Assembly: GCF_000189635.1 (NCBI RefSeq)
Contig: NW_002476422.1
Span: 124,001-188,000, forward strand
Direction of reading: 5' to 3'
Source: Tetrahymena thermophila SB210
Taxonomy: Eukaryota; Ciliophora; Oligohymenophorea; Hymenostomatida; Tetrahymenidae
DNA length: 64,000 nt
Part shown: positions 27,188-41,322 of the stretch, one piece after another
Position numbering within the stretch: the stretch's first letter is position 1
Layout of the letters: every line of letters starts with the position of its first letter
The notes under the pieces: generated by a model
What the model was told of the DNA's origin: nothing
Database searches by the model: none
The model's input: the letters and a program-made list of their open reading frames with translations, nothing else
Translations under genes and position numbers: made by a program

Positions 27188-30100
27188 ATGGGTTAATTGA
27201 CTTCAAATAATAATAAAGGAATTAAAAATGGAATATTAAGTTTTGAAAATCAAGTTGTATCATTTGTTTAACTAAAACGACTGCAACTAAATTTGATTTA
27301 GAATAGTTAAAATATTCAAAGGTATTCTTCTGTTATAAATTTGAGTTAGGTTAGGATAGATTAGTAGGAGTAAGATGGCTAGGAGAAAATACATTTAAAA
27401 AATTGTAATGTAAATATATTTACTCTTAAATATCTAATTAAAGAGAATAGAAGCTCTTTAAGACATATTATTTTAGATAAATGTCTATTCTTTCTATTAG
27501 ATTATGATGCAAATTAGAATAGAAATTAAGTTAGCAATAGAAGGATGCTTTTAGAACTTAACTTAGCTCACATGATTGAATCATATTAGCTACCTTAGAT
27601 TTATCAAATAGATATTGATTTAAAATATAAATAATTATAAAATATATAAATAAATGATAAATTAGATGAGTTTAAGAATATTGAATTAAAATCAATTCAA
27701 ACAGATAATGCAACATTTGAAGAAAAAGAGTATTAAATTTATTTTTTTTAATCATTTTTTTATTAAAATACTTAATTAATAACATAGAAATCTGATTCGA
27801 ATCTTTAATTGTGAAAAAGACAGCTTTTTCATGAAATATGAAACTAATTTAAAAAAGTAATTTGAAGAAAAGTTTGGCTCTTAAAAGAAGATGAAACAAT
27901 TTAGTAAAGAACTTATTTGGGGAGAACATAAAAATGAGCAATATTTGGCAAAAAAGCTGGATGATGATACATTAAAATAAATCTAGGAAAGCTTGAGTAT
28001 ATTCAAAAGATACAGCAAGTTTGCTCTCAAAAATAAAAGGATGATCATTTAGGGTAGACAGTTATATAGTTCCGTTTCGATTGAATAGCTTTTTAATTTG
28101 ATTCTTCTTAATGAGAACTCAATAGAATCTGTTGTGTTCAAAGATAATAGAAAAATTCCAAGCAGGGTTTTCAAAATCGTTTTAAAAAAGATTTCTAAGC
28201 TATCAAATCTTAAGGAATTAGCATTCATAAACTCAGTAGTTGAAGAATAAAATATAATTCATCTAAGATATTTAATCAAGAAATTAAAAATATAATATTT
28301 AATTCTGTATAAATCATATTTTTTGTCATCAGAAATGGATTTTTTGCTTAACAGGTAAAATGAAGAACCTGTATTTTAACTAAACTAGTTTAGGTATTCT
28401 CTGATTGACATAAATCACAAAAAAAATTATGAATTTAGCTAATATAGCTTCTGTCTTGAAGATGTGTAAAGCAAGCCTTAAGATTAAATAATGATGTAAG
28501 AAGAGTTGTTTTTAAAGCAATAATCATTTCCTCATAATATAAAAAATGTTATTGCAAATTATCAATCTAAGAAAGTAGCAATTATTCAAAAAGAGAGCAT
28601 AGATAAAATTCCATTAAACTATTTTAAATATCTTCATAATACGAGAGCAGATTCTAGAGAGCTTAAATAAATACAGGGTGATTTGATTAGAATCCTTGAA
28701 GATCAATTCTTCTAAGATGATATTAATGAGATAAATTATTCTCTGATTTACAAATTAATTTTATTTGTTCAGGAAAATGAGCTTTAGTAAAAATTTAAAG
28801 AGAGCCTGTAATCTTGCAAATCTTACAAGATCTTGAAACAAAAATATTGTTTAGATGCTTTAAAGAAACAAGCATTCAATAATATAACTTAACTTTAAAT
28901 TAGATACAGCTACTTGCATGGATTTACAAATATAAAAGACAATATAGATTATTTAATAACTCTAGAAAAATCAGATTTATATAATATAATTTATAAAGAA
29001 AACTGCTTATTTTTCGATCAGCATTATAACTCAGATAAAAGGGATCAATTAAAACTTTAGCTTTATATTTATGATTTGAAATGCTTGAATTTCTACTGTA
29101 AATTATTTATGTTTATAAATAGCTCATATTTTAGGGAGAATTCAATAGAATAAATTATAGATTTAGTAGCTTCTGATTTAATTTTAGACAACTTAATTGT
29201 CAACTTTGGGGTGATGGAAAGACTAAAAGATGATTTTGGCAAACAGGTTTTTTATGGAATAATAAAAAAGATAAAAAATGTTAAGAGTTTTGCATGGTAT
29301 GATAAATTCACAGATGAATAAAGCACAATTGAAATAGATAACACAGAATTAGAAGAATTTAGAATAAATTTAAGCGAAAATAGAGACATTAATAAATTTT
29401 ACTAAGCTATACACAGTGCTTTCAATTTAACTAAAATGGTTATTCATAATTTAGATTTTTCAAAGAAAGGGTTTGATCAGCTTGATAGGAGTATATTCCC
29501 TCCTTTTCTAAGTCATTTAGAGATAGAAACAAAATTTGTTGAAAGTGCTCAATATATAAACTAGCTATTTTAGTGTTTTCCCAATTTATCATCTATTACT
29601 TTGATCTTTAAAGAAATACAAGCTAGCATTATGAAAGAAATTAGTTTCCCATATTTTTTAAAGGAGATTCACCTTTTCTTAAATTAATAATAAAATATCA
29701 ATTAAATCTTAGTAAAAATTGGCCTGCAAACCTTTTTTCAGCTAGAGTCTTTAAGTCTTTCAGGTTTTAGTATGCTTGGGAGACTACCTTAGTAATACTC
29801 TAAATATTTGCAAACAGATACTTTACCTGGTTTTGAAAATCTGAAGAGATTTTACTTAAATTGTAAAATAGAGGATGAAAATTATGTCAATCTAGTTTTA
29901 AACAATATAAAAGTAATTGATTAAAGCCAATAAAATCATCACTATCTTCATCAAACTCAACAAAAACTATAAAAAAACATTTAGACAGAAATAGATTTTA
30001 ATTACAATCAAAGTTGTTACAATGGACTTAAATGTCTTAGCTTAATTGAAAGCAATATGTCAGAAACTATGCTTGCTAATTTAAATTTAGCTTAATAAAA

Positions 30101-33100
30101 GCATTCTTTGAAATTGTTAAATCTCTCACGGAACAGAAAAATAGAAAATTTTAGTTTTTTAAATTAAATTTTTGAAATCTGCATAAATTTAAAAACACTG
30201 AATTTGAGTTACTGCAACATTAATGAAGAAAATTTCAAAAACGTTAAGATGGAGCTTACTCCAAATAGTTTAAAAAAGATCATTTTAAATGGTAATTTTT
30301 AGTTACACAATATTGATTAAATTATAAATAAAATATCTAATAAGTGCGATTTAAAAGTTCTTCATTTGAGAGACTGTAATATAAATAATAAAAGAATTAA
30401 TAACATGCAGCTATAAAAAATTGCTAAATCTATTAAATCTCTGGATTTATGCGCAAATTCAGACTTGACTGACTTTACTTTTCTTGAAGATTTTTATAAA
30501 TATAACAGTAAATTGGAAAGTATTTATTTACCAAGAGGTATTGATACAACAAAAATTAACTTTGAATATTTAAGGAAAAACCTTAAAGTATTAGACATTG
30601 ATAAAACTGCTCCAGTCAAATTAAAAAGTGATCATTTCAAGTCATATCTACACTAAAAGCTTGGCTACTCTTTTAATTATTTGAATTACTAAAATAAGTA
30701 TTGTGTGAAAAAAAGCGATTAAATCATTGATTATCATGATGTATTTTAGTTTGCAAATATTACAGATTAAATCTAAATAAATTTAAATGAAATTTTTGAT
30801 CCAAAGCATTTTGAACCTAGCTTCTCCTTTGATAAATTTGAGAAACTAAAATCTTCAAACTCAAATATGATAAACTATTCCAGCGATGTAGAGTTTTCAA
30901 AGCATGTTCATCCTTTTTATTTTTACCCTTTTTTCTAAGAGCATATATAAAACTCTTAGAGTTCGTAAATTATTTGTTAAGACATGGAAGATAACGAAAA
31001 AAGAAAAAGTCTTTCAGATGATACAAAAAAGTATAGCCCCTATATATAAATATAAAACTAAAATTCAGAATATAATAATAATTAAAGGCTTATTAGCATC
31101 TAAGAAAGCTAAATCACTAATTTTAATGATAGAAGTTAATTATCATCATACTTTGTTGCAGAGCAAAACGTCTATCAAGATTTAGAGTTTATAGTATAAA
31201 ATTTTTTTAATGAACAGGCTTTTTTGGAAGATTAACCATCAATTGGTTAGCAATTTTATAAATAGAAAATAACAATTAAAAATTAATTAAGAAATATTGA
31301 TTTTCTTTCTCATTTAATTGAAAAAATGTAAATTTTACAAAAAATAGATTTCTCAGGTTCTAATTTATTTTTTGACAAGCTTTAATAAAATTAAATAAAA
31401 TCACCTCTTTTGTTTTTAACTGATTTAATATTTTCTGGTTTAAGATGTTCAAATAGCGATAATTAAATATTAATAATAGATTAATTGTTAAAAAATGCAC
31501 CTAATTTGTTAAAACTTAATATAAGTAACACAAATATGAGTACTGAAAGAAGCTGTGATTTCAATTTAATTAACTAAAGTTTAGAATTCTTAGACATTTC
31601 TTACAACAGATTTCCCTCTTTGGACAAATTGTAAATTGTATTTTAAAAATGCAAAAAACTAAAAGTACTAAAAATTAATAACTTGCTTTTGGATGTTAAT
31701 TTATGCAGAAAAAATTTATTTAAGCATCTAAGTAATTAATTACTAGAGCTATATTGCTAATTCAATAATTTTAATAGCCATAATTTTATCAATATGATCC
31801 TTTTATAATGTTAAAAATTATAAAAAATAAATCTATCTTACTGTGAGATTTCTGATGAGACTAACTAGAATATTTGCTATAATAACATATCTCAAAAATT
31901 AACTTATCTGGATTTATCAAAAAATTATATTAATTAAACATTTCATAAATTTTACGATTTGCAAAGTAGATGTCCTAGTCTAGAGGCATTTAAAATCTCA
32001 TATTAGAGAAATTTTTATGATTTAGATTTAGATGATTTGCTTTAAAAAATACCGAATAATGTAGGAGAAGTGATTTTAACAAATATATAAAATCAAATGA
32101 ATGTTCTAATGATCGAGAAATAAGACTAATGTTAGTCAGATATTATGTTGGAATATGGTGGTATAAATAATAAATAAGAAGAGATAGATGATGAAAATGC
32201 ATTGATTTAATTCACATTAGAAACAGATTATGACTTGAATACAAAAAGAAGTTTAAAAGAAAGTCAAAGTTTTTATGCTATCAAAAAAAAGATGTTTTAT
32301 ATTTTCAACGAGTAAAAAATTGAGAAGAAATGGCTTCTAAACTCTGTGTAGGGTAAAATAAAAGAATTAGACATTTCTGGTAATTTTGATTTAAATTAAA
32401 CTAACATTGAATGCATAAATTAACTAAAACATAATTCAAATTTGTATGTATTTAAAGCAAATAATACTAACTTAACTGATTAGCTTGTGAGTAACTTAAG
32501 GATTGAATTCTTATTTAAGAATTTAATGGTTTTAGATATTTCTTTCAACTGTAATCTGAAATCTCTTTCTTTTCTGAATTAAGTATTTTCTACGGCATTA
32601 AATCTCTAAGCACTTGACCTATCAAATTTACAAATAACTGAAGAAAAATTATCTTAAATAAATTTCTCTAAGTTTCCAAAAAATATTTCTTATTTAAATT
32701 TAAGCATAAATTATTTAATTAAGAATTTTTCATTTTTAAATGAAATTTTTATGGTTACTTAGTCTTCATTAAGTCATTTGATAATTTAGGAATGCAATTT
32801 GAAATACTAAAAGTTGCAAGGTGTTAAATTTTCATTAATATCTCAAAAAATAAAAACTTTAGATTTTTCAAAAAATCCTCATTTAAATTAAATTGATATT
32901 TTGAATCCTATTTTTGACAAAAATCCTCTATTTGTATTAAACACACTTAATTTACTTCAAACAAACTGTGATCTATTTGATTTCATTAGCAAATATCATC
33001 GATAGGTTAAAACATTATAATATGATATAAATTAATTCTATACAAGTTGCAATAGCATTAGAAATTATAAACTAAGTGCTAATATGGAGAAATCCTATAT

Positions 33101-33209
33101 CAATTTCCTTTCAAAAACTCTAAGTAAAAATCAATTTTTTCAATCAAAAATATTAATAATTTTTTTATTTAAATTTTTAAATTTAAAACAAGGAGTTAAA
33201 ATAGAATGA
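27188..33209 (+). CDS. Giant leucine-rich-repeat protein with myristoylation-like N-terminus
   Basis: Exons 27188-27729 and 27788-33209, intron 27730-27787 (58 nt, GTATTA to CATAG). Without the intron the frame hits TGA at 27812; with it the frame is open for 1,987 residues. The start MGQLTSNNNKG fits an N-myristoylation signal (Gly2, small residue at position 6). Leucine-rich repeats of irregular length appear from about residue 150 to 1880, for example LKLLNLSRNRKIENF (about 957), LKTLNLSYCNINEENF, LEFLDISYNRFPSL, LTYLDLSKNYIN, KELDISGN, VLDISFNCNLKSL, and IKTLDFSKNPHLNQI (about 1872). The stretch from about 230 to 780 is more diverged. LRR arrays serve protein binding; no catalytic domain is seen. 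It may be a membrane-tethered scaffold or sensor, which is inference. Confidence 0.88.
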
Positions 33210-33540
33210 AAATATTTGGAAAATTTTTTAAAAACAAATAAATTATTTATTTTTATCCAATTATAAACTTGAAATTTTAAATGTTAAAGAAGTAAATATT
33301 AATTTGAATTTTTATTTATTTAAAATTTTATTTTTTATTTGAGTTTAAAATAAAGTTTTGATAATCAAGTAAATATTATTGAATTTTGGTTGAGTTTAAA
33401 ATGAAATTTTAATAATCAAATAAATAAATATTAATTTGACATTTTATTTTTGATTTGAGTTTAAAATGAAGTTTTAACAATTTAATTTATAAATAGAAAG
33501 CGAATAAGATAAATAAATATTTAAAAGCTTAAGTATCCGG
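33210..33540. repeat. Short tandem repeats between two plus-strand genes
   Basis: From about 33297 to 33487 a degenerate unit containing GAGTTTAAAATGAA occurs three times, at 33341, 33392 and 33457, spaced 51 and 65 bp. The rest is A/T tract. No gene. Confidence 0.6.
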
Positions 33541-35982
33541 ATGAGGGATGTAAAAGAAGAAAAATAGTTTAATAGCTATTAGCAGCTATTAATTTTTTTC
33601 TTGCAAAGTGAAAATCAGATGATTTATCCTTAATTTAAAAATAGCTTTTTTATAATGTCGCCTAACTTTATATCATAACAAATTTTAAGAATACAAAAAA
33701 ATGATTTGAACGAAAAATCAAATTCATATTCTAATTTCATTGATAATTTTAGCTTATTTCTGATTGAACACTGCATTTTGTAAGATAAAACAAAATATAT
33801 TTTTGCTTACGATAAATACTTCTATTAAGAATATCCTGATTTCTATTATCAAGATTTAGATTCAAATACAAACAGCATTTAATTTTTATTCAAACTTTAA
33901 AAGTAAATGCTAGAATTAAATATAAAATAAGCTTTCCTACCAATAAGATTAGTTTGCTCTCAAGAAACTCTTTAAAAATTGAATATTTCAGAACTTGACT
34001 TATTGCAGTGTTTAACTATGATACCTGCGAATAAAATAAAACTAACAAATTTAAGTATTTAGTTTGTTAAGAGCTGGTATGCCATTAATTACTACTCTCC
34101 TCTCACAACACAAACCAATATAGAAATACATTTTTCACACTTTGAGAACTCTTCTGTTGCTAATTTTATTTCTAATTATTTTTATTAGCTTTTTATAAAT
34201 AGCTATGACAGCAAGTAGTTAAAAGAAAGATTTAAAGTTAAGTTATCAAAGTTATGCTACAATATCTTTTAAATTTTCAACTTAGAACCATAAAAGTATA
34301 AATTTGACCATTCTGTAATTTAGTTAGAACAATTATTTGATAAAAAGTAAAAGAGCTTCAAACCAATAATGTTATTAATCTATATAATCTATATTGCTGT
34401 TTGCGTTATTGGTATCTTTTTAGTTTCTTAATATAACAACATCAACTGCGGCTAAGGTATATCCTGGTATTCATACATCACTTATGCGTTTTTCGGAGTT
34501 TTTACGCTTATTTATGAAGCCTACATATTTAATATATAATTGAAGTATGTGTCTCATTTAATACCTGAATTGAAAACTAATTGCAAGTAAATAAAAAACA
34601 ATCTACTCATTCATCTTAATTTTAAAGAACCAACTCATTTATTTTATAAAGTCATCTCCAATAAAATAAATAACAAAAATCATATTTATTTTAAAAAGCC
34701 ATTCCCTTTAAATTTAAATAACAAAAATCATATTTATTTTCCATACAAATTAACGAAGAAATTTTTTGTATAAGAAGCACAATGATATTAAAAAAGTATT
34801 TATAATGAAATAAATGCTTTTATAAATTATTTAAGAAAAACTAAGAGATTTTTATTTGATTAAATTTAAAATTTTTTCATTTTTATAAATTTTGAACAAT
34901 AAATAAATAAATTGAATTTTCAATAAAAATTGAAATGACTTTAAAGTTTTCTTTAAAAAATATTTTAAAATTAATAATTTTATTTTATGGTAAATAGGAG
35001 AAATTTTCCACACAAAATGATAAACCAGGTTAAACAGTTTATTATTGATATTAGTTGGTTAAATTAATGGTATATGAATTATGCTATATCATTTATTTTT
35101 AGTTAACTGTCTAGATTCAACTTTTTTAGTAACGTAGCCTATTTATACAGTACTTATACTTGCTAAAAGTACCTATAATTTTCTATTTCAATTTTTGCAA
35201 TATCAATTATTGCCTTAGTAGAAATACCTTTTTTAATGCCAAAGCTATTTAATGTTAGAAGAACCACAAAATTAATCACTTAAAATATAGATGAATTATA
35301 TGAAATATGTAATGCTGCTAAATTTTAGGCTGTTTCAGATGTTTTTGCTACTGTTTCACCAAATAATTCTTTTGTCTATAAAAACAAAATGTTTAACCTT
35401 AGAATTGTTAACAATTTTTTAAGAATAATTTTCCATGATATACCTTTTATTATTATTTAAGCTTACGAGATAATAAATTCAAACTCTTCACACAGATAGA
35501 TTTTAATAAATTTGTTAACTTCAAGTTTAATGCTGGCAATATCTTTAAGTAAATTTCTTAGTATCACACCATCTTTTGTTTCATAAGAAGATTTCAATAT
35601 ACTAAACTAATACAAAAAAAAGCATACATTACCACGCTACAAAGGTAAGCTTTCAAAATATGAAAGTGAATTTTTGTAATATAATCATATAGAACTTTTA
35701 AAATGTATCTAGTCCTAATCATATTATTCAGAGTACTTAAAAAAATAAGGATTATAAGAAAACTCTAAATAATTTAAGGATTAAATGAATTTTGCATAAT
35801 CATTAAAACGATTTTAACATAATATAGACGAACTCAACAAAATCTTTGGCTCTAATGCTAATATATCGCAACTTTAATAGTAGAAATCAATCTATTAAAC
35901 TCAGCTTTCATTTTCAAATTACCTTTTTAAAGAATAAAGAAGTATTATTGAATCTTCGAATAATATTCTATTTAAGAAGTGA
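33541..35982 (+). CDS. Multi-pass membrane protein, ciliate-specific type
   Basis: Preferred model: exons 33541-34586 and 34998-35982, intron 34587-34997 (GTAAAT to AATAG), 676 residues. Without splicing the first frame ends at TGA 34783 and a second frame from ATG 34987 or 35017 ends at TGA 35980, which would make two genes. I join them because the two halves complement each other. The first half has membrane helices at MLLIYIIYIAVCVIGIFLV and YSYITYAFFGVFTLIYEAY. The second half has FIFSQLSRFNFFSNVAYLY, FSISIFAISIIALVEIPFL and FHDIPFIIIQAYEI, a series I associate with one family of ciliate transmembrane proteins. Start at the first in-frame Met, MRDVKEEKQFNSY. The function is unknown. The acceptor could also be 3 bases downstream. 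Confidence 0.65.
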
Positions 35983-37284
35983 ATTATTAAATAAAATTCG
36001 TTTCTTTATTTTATTATTTATTAATTTAAAGTTCTTTAATCAAAAAAAAAAAATAACCTCATTCATTTCATATTTTTTCATTTTATATAATACTTTTAAA
36101 TATTTTATTGATAATTTCAAATTTTCTATTTAATTGAATTATATTTTTTTGTCAAATAAATTGAAAAAAAGTGAAGATTTTTAATAAAAAATGAAACGAG
36201 CTGGAATATTTAAGAGAATTTCAATTTAAATTAAATGGATTTATTTAATTTAGATATTAAGAAAATGTTTTGTTATACTACATATTAAAATTTTATAAAT
36301 ATTGTATATATTTAATGAATTATTCTTTGGTTATTAATTCAATAAGTTTTTTTTTATTTTTAGTTTTTTTTTGTGATGATTTAATTTTACTAAAAAACTT
36401 TTAACAAATATTAAATCCATATAAATAAAAAATTTTACTAAGATATGTTTGTATATTACTACAAAAAATTTGTTTTAGCAATACATAACAACAAATAAAA
36501 AGTAATAAAAAGTAACAAAACTTTAATATCTTAAATTTGAAAAAACTTAAAATTTTAATAATTCTAAATACATTTTGTTTTACAAGAATGAGAATGATTT
36601 TCAAAACTCAAAATATATTGATGATTATTTTAGATTTAAATTTTATTGTTGATTGCTTATTAGTGTTAATAAATTAAATTAACCCCATATCATAATACAA
36701 ATTTGGTTGGTGTTTAACAAAATATATAAAATATGTAAGAAATTAATAATTATTTTTAATGGTTTATTTTGATTGAAGATATCTTTAAATTATATTTAGG
36801 CATTTAAATTAATTAACAATATAAGTCATGTTTAATCCAATGGTAATTAATAAGCATCAATATATATTTATGGTTATATAAGAAAATTAAAATATTCAAA
36901 ATATTTAACAATCGCCAAAGAAAAAATTATAAGAATCTATGTAAAAAAAATAAGCTGGATAATATATATGGATGTCTGTGAATGACAGTTTTATTCAAAA
37001 TAGCTTTCAAACCAGAAATACTCAATTTTTTTTATGTAAATACTAATGATCCTAAGAATTATTTAGTAAGAGTTTTATATGCATTTTACCATTTATTTTA
37101 AAGATATATTAAAGAATTAGTGAAATCAAAAAAGATAGAACATCTATCTATCTATTAATTGATTGATTGAATGAATGATTATTCATAACTAACTAAAAAA
37201 TAGATAAGTAAATATTCTTGACTAAATTATTAATAAATTTATAAGCAAATTGATTAAATTAATTGTTTATAAAATAGCATTTGG
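35983..37284. other. Intergenic, AT-rich
   Basis: No gene seen. Short ATCT and GATT/AATG simple repeats occur at about 37140-37180, close to the promoter side of the MORN gene. Confidence 0.5.
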
Positions 37285-40200
37285 ATGATAGATAATTAGT
37301 TAGAAAACCAGAGCAATTTTGATAGTGTTTCTTAGAATGGGTAAATGAACAATCATTCCATTCATTCTAATATTACAAGTCTTTAACCAATGATGATTCA
37401 TCAATCTACTTCTAATTAACCAATGACTTAATTCTAAAACTAATCTGACTTAAGGTAAAATTCCATTTTTTATTTTATAGATATCATCAGTAGTGCATGT
37501 ATCAGCGTTAAAAATAAATATAACCTTTAAAAAATCAACTATATTTACTTTAGTCTCGTAGATATTATTTTAAGATTAAATTATCCAACATATAGATTAA
37601 TAGCTTATATAATAAATAGGTAATTTGCCAATCCTGATTGCGATTAGGTTAGCGAATCTAATATTTCTACGCACTAACCGCTACATTCAATAAACCCTTC
37701 GAATTTGAATACACAACAAAATACAAGATCTATGTCAACTAATATGAATGCACTTGTAATTTTAATTAATTAAATTAAATAAATGCATAATTTATAAAGC
37801 TTTTTTGGTTTTGAAGCTTTTCCTAATCATGATTTCTTTATTATTTTTAGGATTTTCAAGATTTCAACAAAATTTTAGTAATGAATCCTCGCGATTAAGT
37901 GTATTATTTTGAGAACATATACGTACCTCATAATATTGAAGTTTTCAATGCTAAGCAGTTAATGACAGATCCCTTTTTAAAGTTGAAGAAATATAAATAA
38001 AGCATATACTTTGGATAATACATGAATTAAAAAAGGCATGGAAAAGGTGTGAAATTCATAATATTTTATTTTTAAGCAACCAGAAAGGAATCAACAAAAA
38101 CTTTTTTTTAAAAAAAGGTTTGATGATTTACAATAATGGCAGGCTCTATGAAGGTTTGTGGGAGAACGATCTCAAGCATGGCAAGTAAGAATAAATTAAT
38201 TAATTAGCATATAAAAATAAAGTGTTTTTAAATTCAAAATTTTAGAGGATTCGAAAAATTTCCAAACTGCAGTGTTTATGAAGGTCAATATGTTAATGGT
38301 AAGCCAGAAGGAATAGGAACATACACTTATTTTAATGGCGAGGTTTACGATGGCCAATGGGTAAATGGTATGAAGCATGGTAGTGGTATTTGGAGAGGAA
38401 CAAAAAATGACTCATACATAGGTGAGTGGAAATTTGGTAAGCCAGACGGTTATGGAGTACATACATGGATCAATGGTAATTTAAAATATATTATAATATT
38501 TGTATTAAAGATTTAGATAAACCTTTAAGGACTCTTAGAAATCTTACTTGTTTGTTTGTGGATTTAAAATAGTTTTATAAATTATTATTAGCAAAAATGA
38601 ATGCCTCTAAAATTGTTTTTTTTTTAGTATTTGACAAAAAATAAGCTTTTTCTAACTTAATTGAAAATCTTGTTGATCAAATACCAAACAAATTCTAAAT
38701 CTCTTTCCTAAAATTTCAGGATATAGATTAAAGTAATATAATGTTTCTTTTAAAATAGGTGATAGGTATGAAGGATAATTCAAAGGTTGTTTAAAACATG
38801 GAGAAGGCACAGAGAAATTTTCTAATGGCGATATTTATATCGGAAATTATGTGAATGGTAAACCAGAAGGATACGGAGAATATTATTGGATTAATTAATC
38901 TTTCTTTAAAGGCTACTTTAAGTAATATTCATTTTTTGGTTCAAATAACTAATTAATTTTGTAATAGAAATGGGTTAAGAGATGGTCACGGAGTGTGGAA
39001 GAGAGGACCTGGTAATTCTGATACTTATGAGGGTGAATATGTTAATGATAAAAAGTGTGGTTATGGAGTGTTTACTTGGGCTTCAGGGAATGTGTATAAG
39101 GGCCATTATTTTGAAGACTTGAGACATGGATATGGAGAAATGTATTGGACAGATGGTTCCTATTATAAAGGAATGTGGGAAGTAATTAATTAATTAATTA
39201 TCTTAATTTAAATTTAACAACTAAATTGCGCTTATCCTTGTCATATTTCTTTAACTGAAAAAAATTATCCGATCTTTTAATTAAATTTCTTAATGAAAAC
39301 TAAATTGTTGTAAGTTAAGAATTGATCCTTAATAATTATCAATTTAACTCTATTTTGTAACAAACTTCTTTTCCTCCAAATTAATTGATTTTTTTTTTGA
39401 ATTAATTATTAAAAATAAATATCTACATTTTATTAATTTGTAAAGAGAGGTATTTAGCATGGTGAAGGTGAAATGTGCATGCCAGGTGATACTCCAAAGA
39501 GAGGAATGTTTGAAAATAATGTTTTTATAGGTCCAGTGGATGGAAATGAGAGACTCAACTACTAAGGAGGAGATTCACCGGTAAATAACTCACTTTATTC
39601 TTAAAGACTAAGAGGGCAAAGCTATTAGGCGTAACCACTTAACTATGCCAATAACTCGTTTGTAATAAAATAAATATTTTAATTTAAGACAAATTTTTCA
39701 AGATTTATAAAATTGTTTTATTAAACTAAAAAGCAGAACTCTCCATAAACAGAAAAATCAATTTAATCATAAAAATAAAGAATTCAAAGAGTTGATCTGA
39801 AAAATAACTAATACCAATAAGGATATGATGATGAAAATATTCTTCCAAATATAAAAGGTGGGGCAGAAGGTAAACAGAGACCAAAAACTACATAAATTGG
39901 ATCGAAGAAGAGATCAATTACTGGAAACACTTTAAACCAAGTATCTGGTTAAGAAAATAACCTACAAGGCAAAACATTTTATAAAAATTCAAACGTTGCA
40001 CCACTTGCTCCTTAAAGAAAGAGAGCCACAACAGCTTCTTAAGAAAATTCAACAAGAAAATAAAATATCTTAAGAAACCACAATTAAATCGCTACGTAAT
40101 TTATTATAAAAATTTTCATGTTAGCAACAATGCTATTTTTAGTAAATCAAAATTTTATTAAAACTCAAAAAAAAAAAGTTCTTTAGTTTATTAAAAAAAT

Positions 40201-41322
40201 AAAATTTTGAATTAAAAAATATTTTTTGATTTATTTGAAAATTGAAATAAAAATTGATTGAAAAAAATATTGTTTCATAATATTATTAATTTGAAATTGT
40301 TGTTAAAATAACAGAAACGTAACTACTCCCAAGTAGAATACAGCTAACATTTCACCCAGAAATAGTATAAGCAATTCTCTTCTTAACCGCACCTTAAATG
40401 GGTTGAATAAGAAAGTTGGTGGCTATGAAGGTAATAAATAAACTCCTTCTAGTATACGTTAATAATCACATGTAAGCAACTCAACATTGAGAAGTATTAG
40501 TGTAAAAAGGTCTATAATTGGAGCTCCTTCTAGAGAAAATGGAGAAGATTACAAAAAAACAGTTAAATATAATCACAATGCATCATAAGCAAATCGTCCT
40601 TATACTGCTAAGTCCCTTGATTCCAAACAATATTGCTCTAGATACAGTAAACTTAATTATTAAAATGCATTCATTATATTAAATCTTTGTATTTAAAAAT
40701 AGTTAAAGCAATATAATAATCAAATAATTCGAGCAAGATGTATTGAAAAACTATTAAAATAAATTTTGATTTTAATTAACAAGTAAATTCTAATTTGTTT
40801 GCTTTTAGTTTACTAATCATTTAAAAAAACTAGAAAAATTCAAGATAAATAAATAAATAACTCAATTTATAACAAACATGTAATTTAAAAATTATAATAT
40901 TTATATAAAAATTAAAGCTTTCACTAAAAATAAAAGTAGATTTTTAGATAATCACTAAAATTATCCAATACCTACCAACTAACACAAATACATCTTTAAT
41001 ATATTCTTAGTATACAATCTTATTATTTGTGTAGATTTTACTTAATTAATTTAATTTTAAAAAGCTTTTGTAATTAATTTTAGCTGCATTTTTATTTAAA
41101 TATGTTGAAAAAATACTTACATATTTTGTATAAAAATCTAATAAAATTTTAAACTACAATTTTTTTAATAAAATGTTTAAAAAAAACAAATATCATTTCC
41201 TTAAAAATTACTTCCTCAATCAATATTTTAATTATTTTGTATTCTTAAGTAAAATTATAATTTTAAATTCCTTAATTATTACAGATCCAAGCCATTCAAT
41301 TCTTCTTATTGTTATTATTTGA
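37285..41322 (+). CDS. MORN-repeat protein
   Basis: Eleven exons: 37285-37454, 37620-37755, 37851-38046, 38118-38184, 38246-38475, 38759-38921, 38968-39181, 39446-39661, 39734-40095, 40315-40646, 41285-41322; 707 residues, all phases consistent. An N/Q/S-rich N-terminus is followed by about ten MORN units between residues 147 and 410, such as LYEGLWENDLKHGKG, VYEGQYVNGKPEGIGTYTY, YIGNYVNGKPEGYGEY and VYKGHYFEDLRHGYGEMYW. The C-terminal 300 residues are basic and S/N/Q-rich. MORN repeats bind membranes or act as scaffolds, and long MORN proteins in ciliates are often cortical or axonemal; the exact role is unknown. Several introns fall inside MORN units. Least certain are the second exon start (several AG options in frame) and the last, 638-nt intron leading to a 38-nt exon with a hydrophobic end. 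Confidence 0.85.

Noticed and set aside
30904-31185. Plus-strand 93-codon frame with a hydrophobic start
   Set aside because: Shadow of the LRR gene, which is continuously open in its own frame here.
37455-37480. 26-nt intron in the MORN gene (GTAAAATTCC to TTATAG)
   Set aside because: Much shorter than every other intron here, and the frame after it reaches TGA before joining the next coding block.
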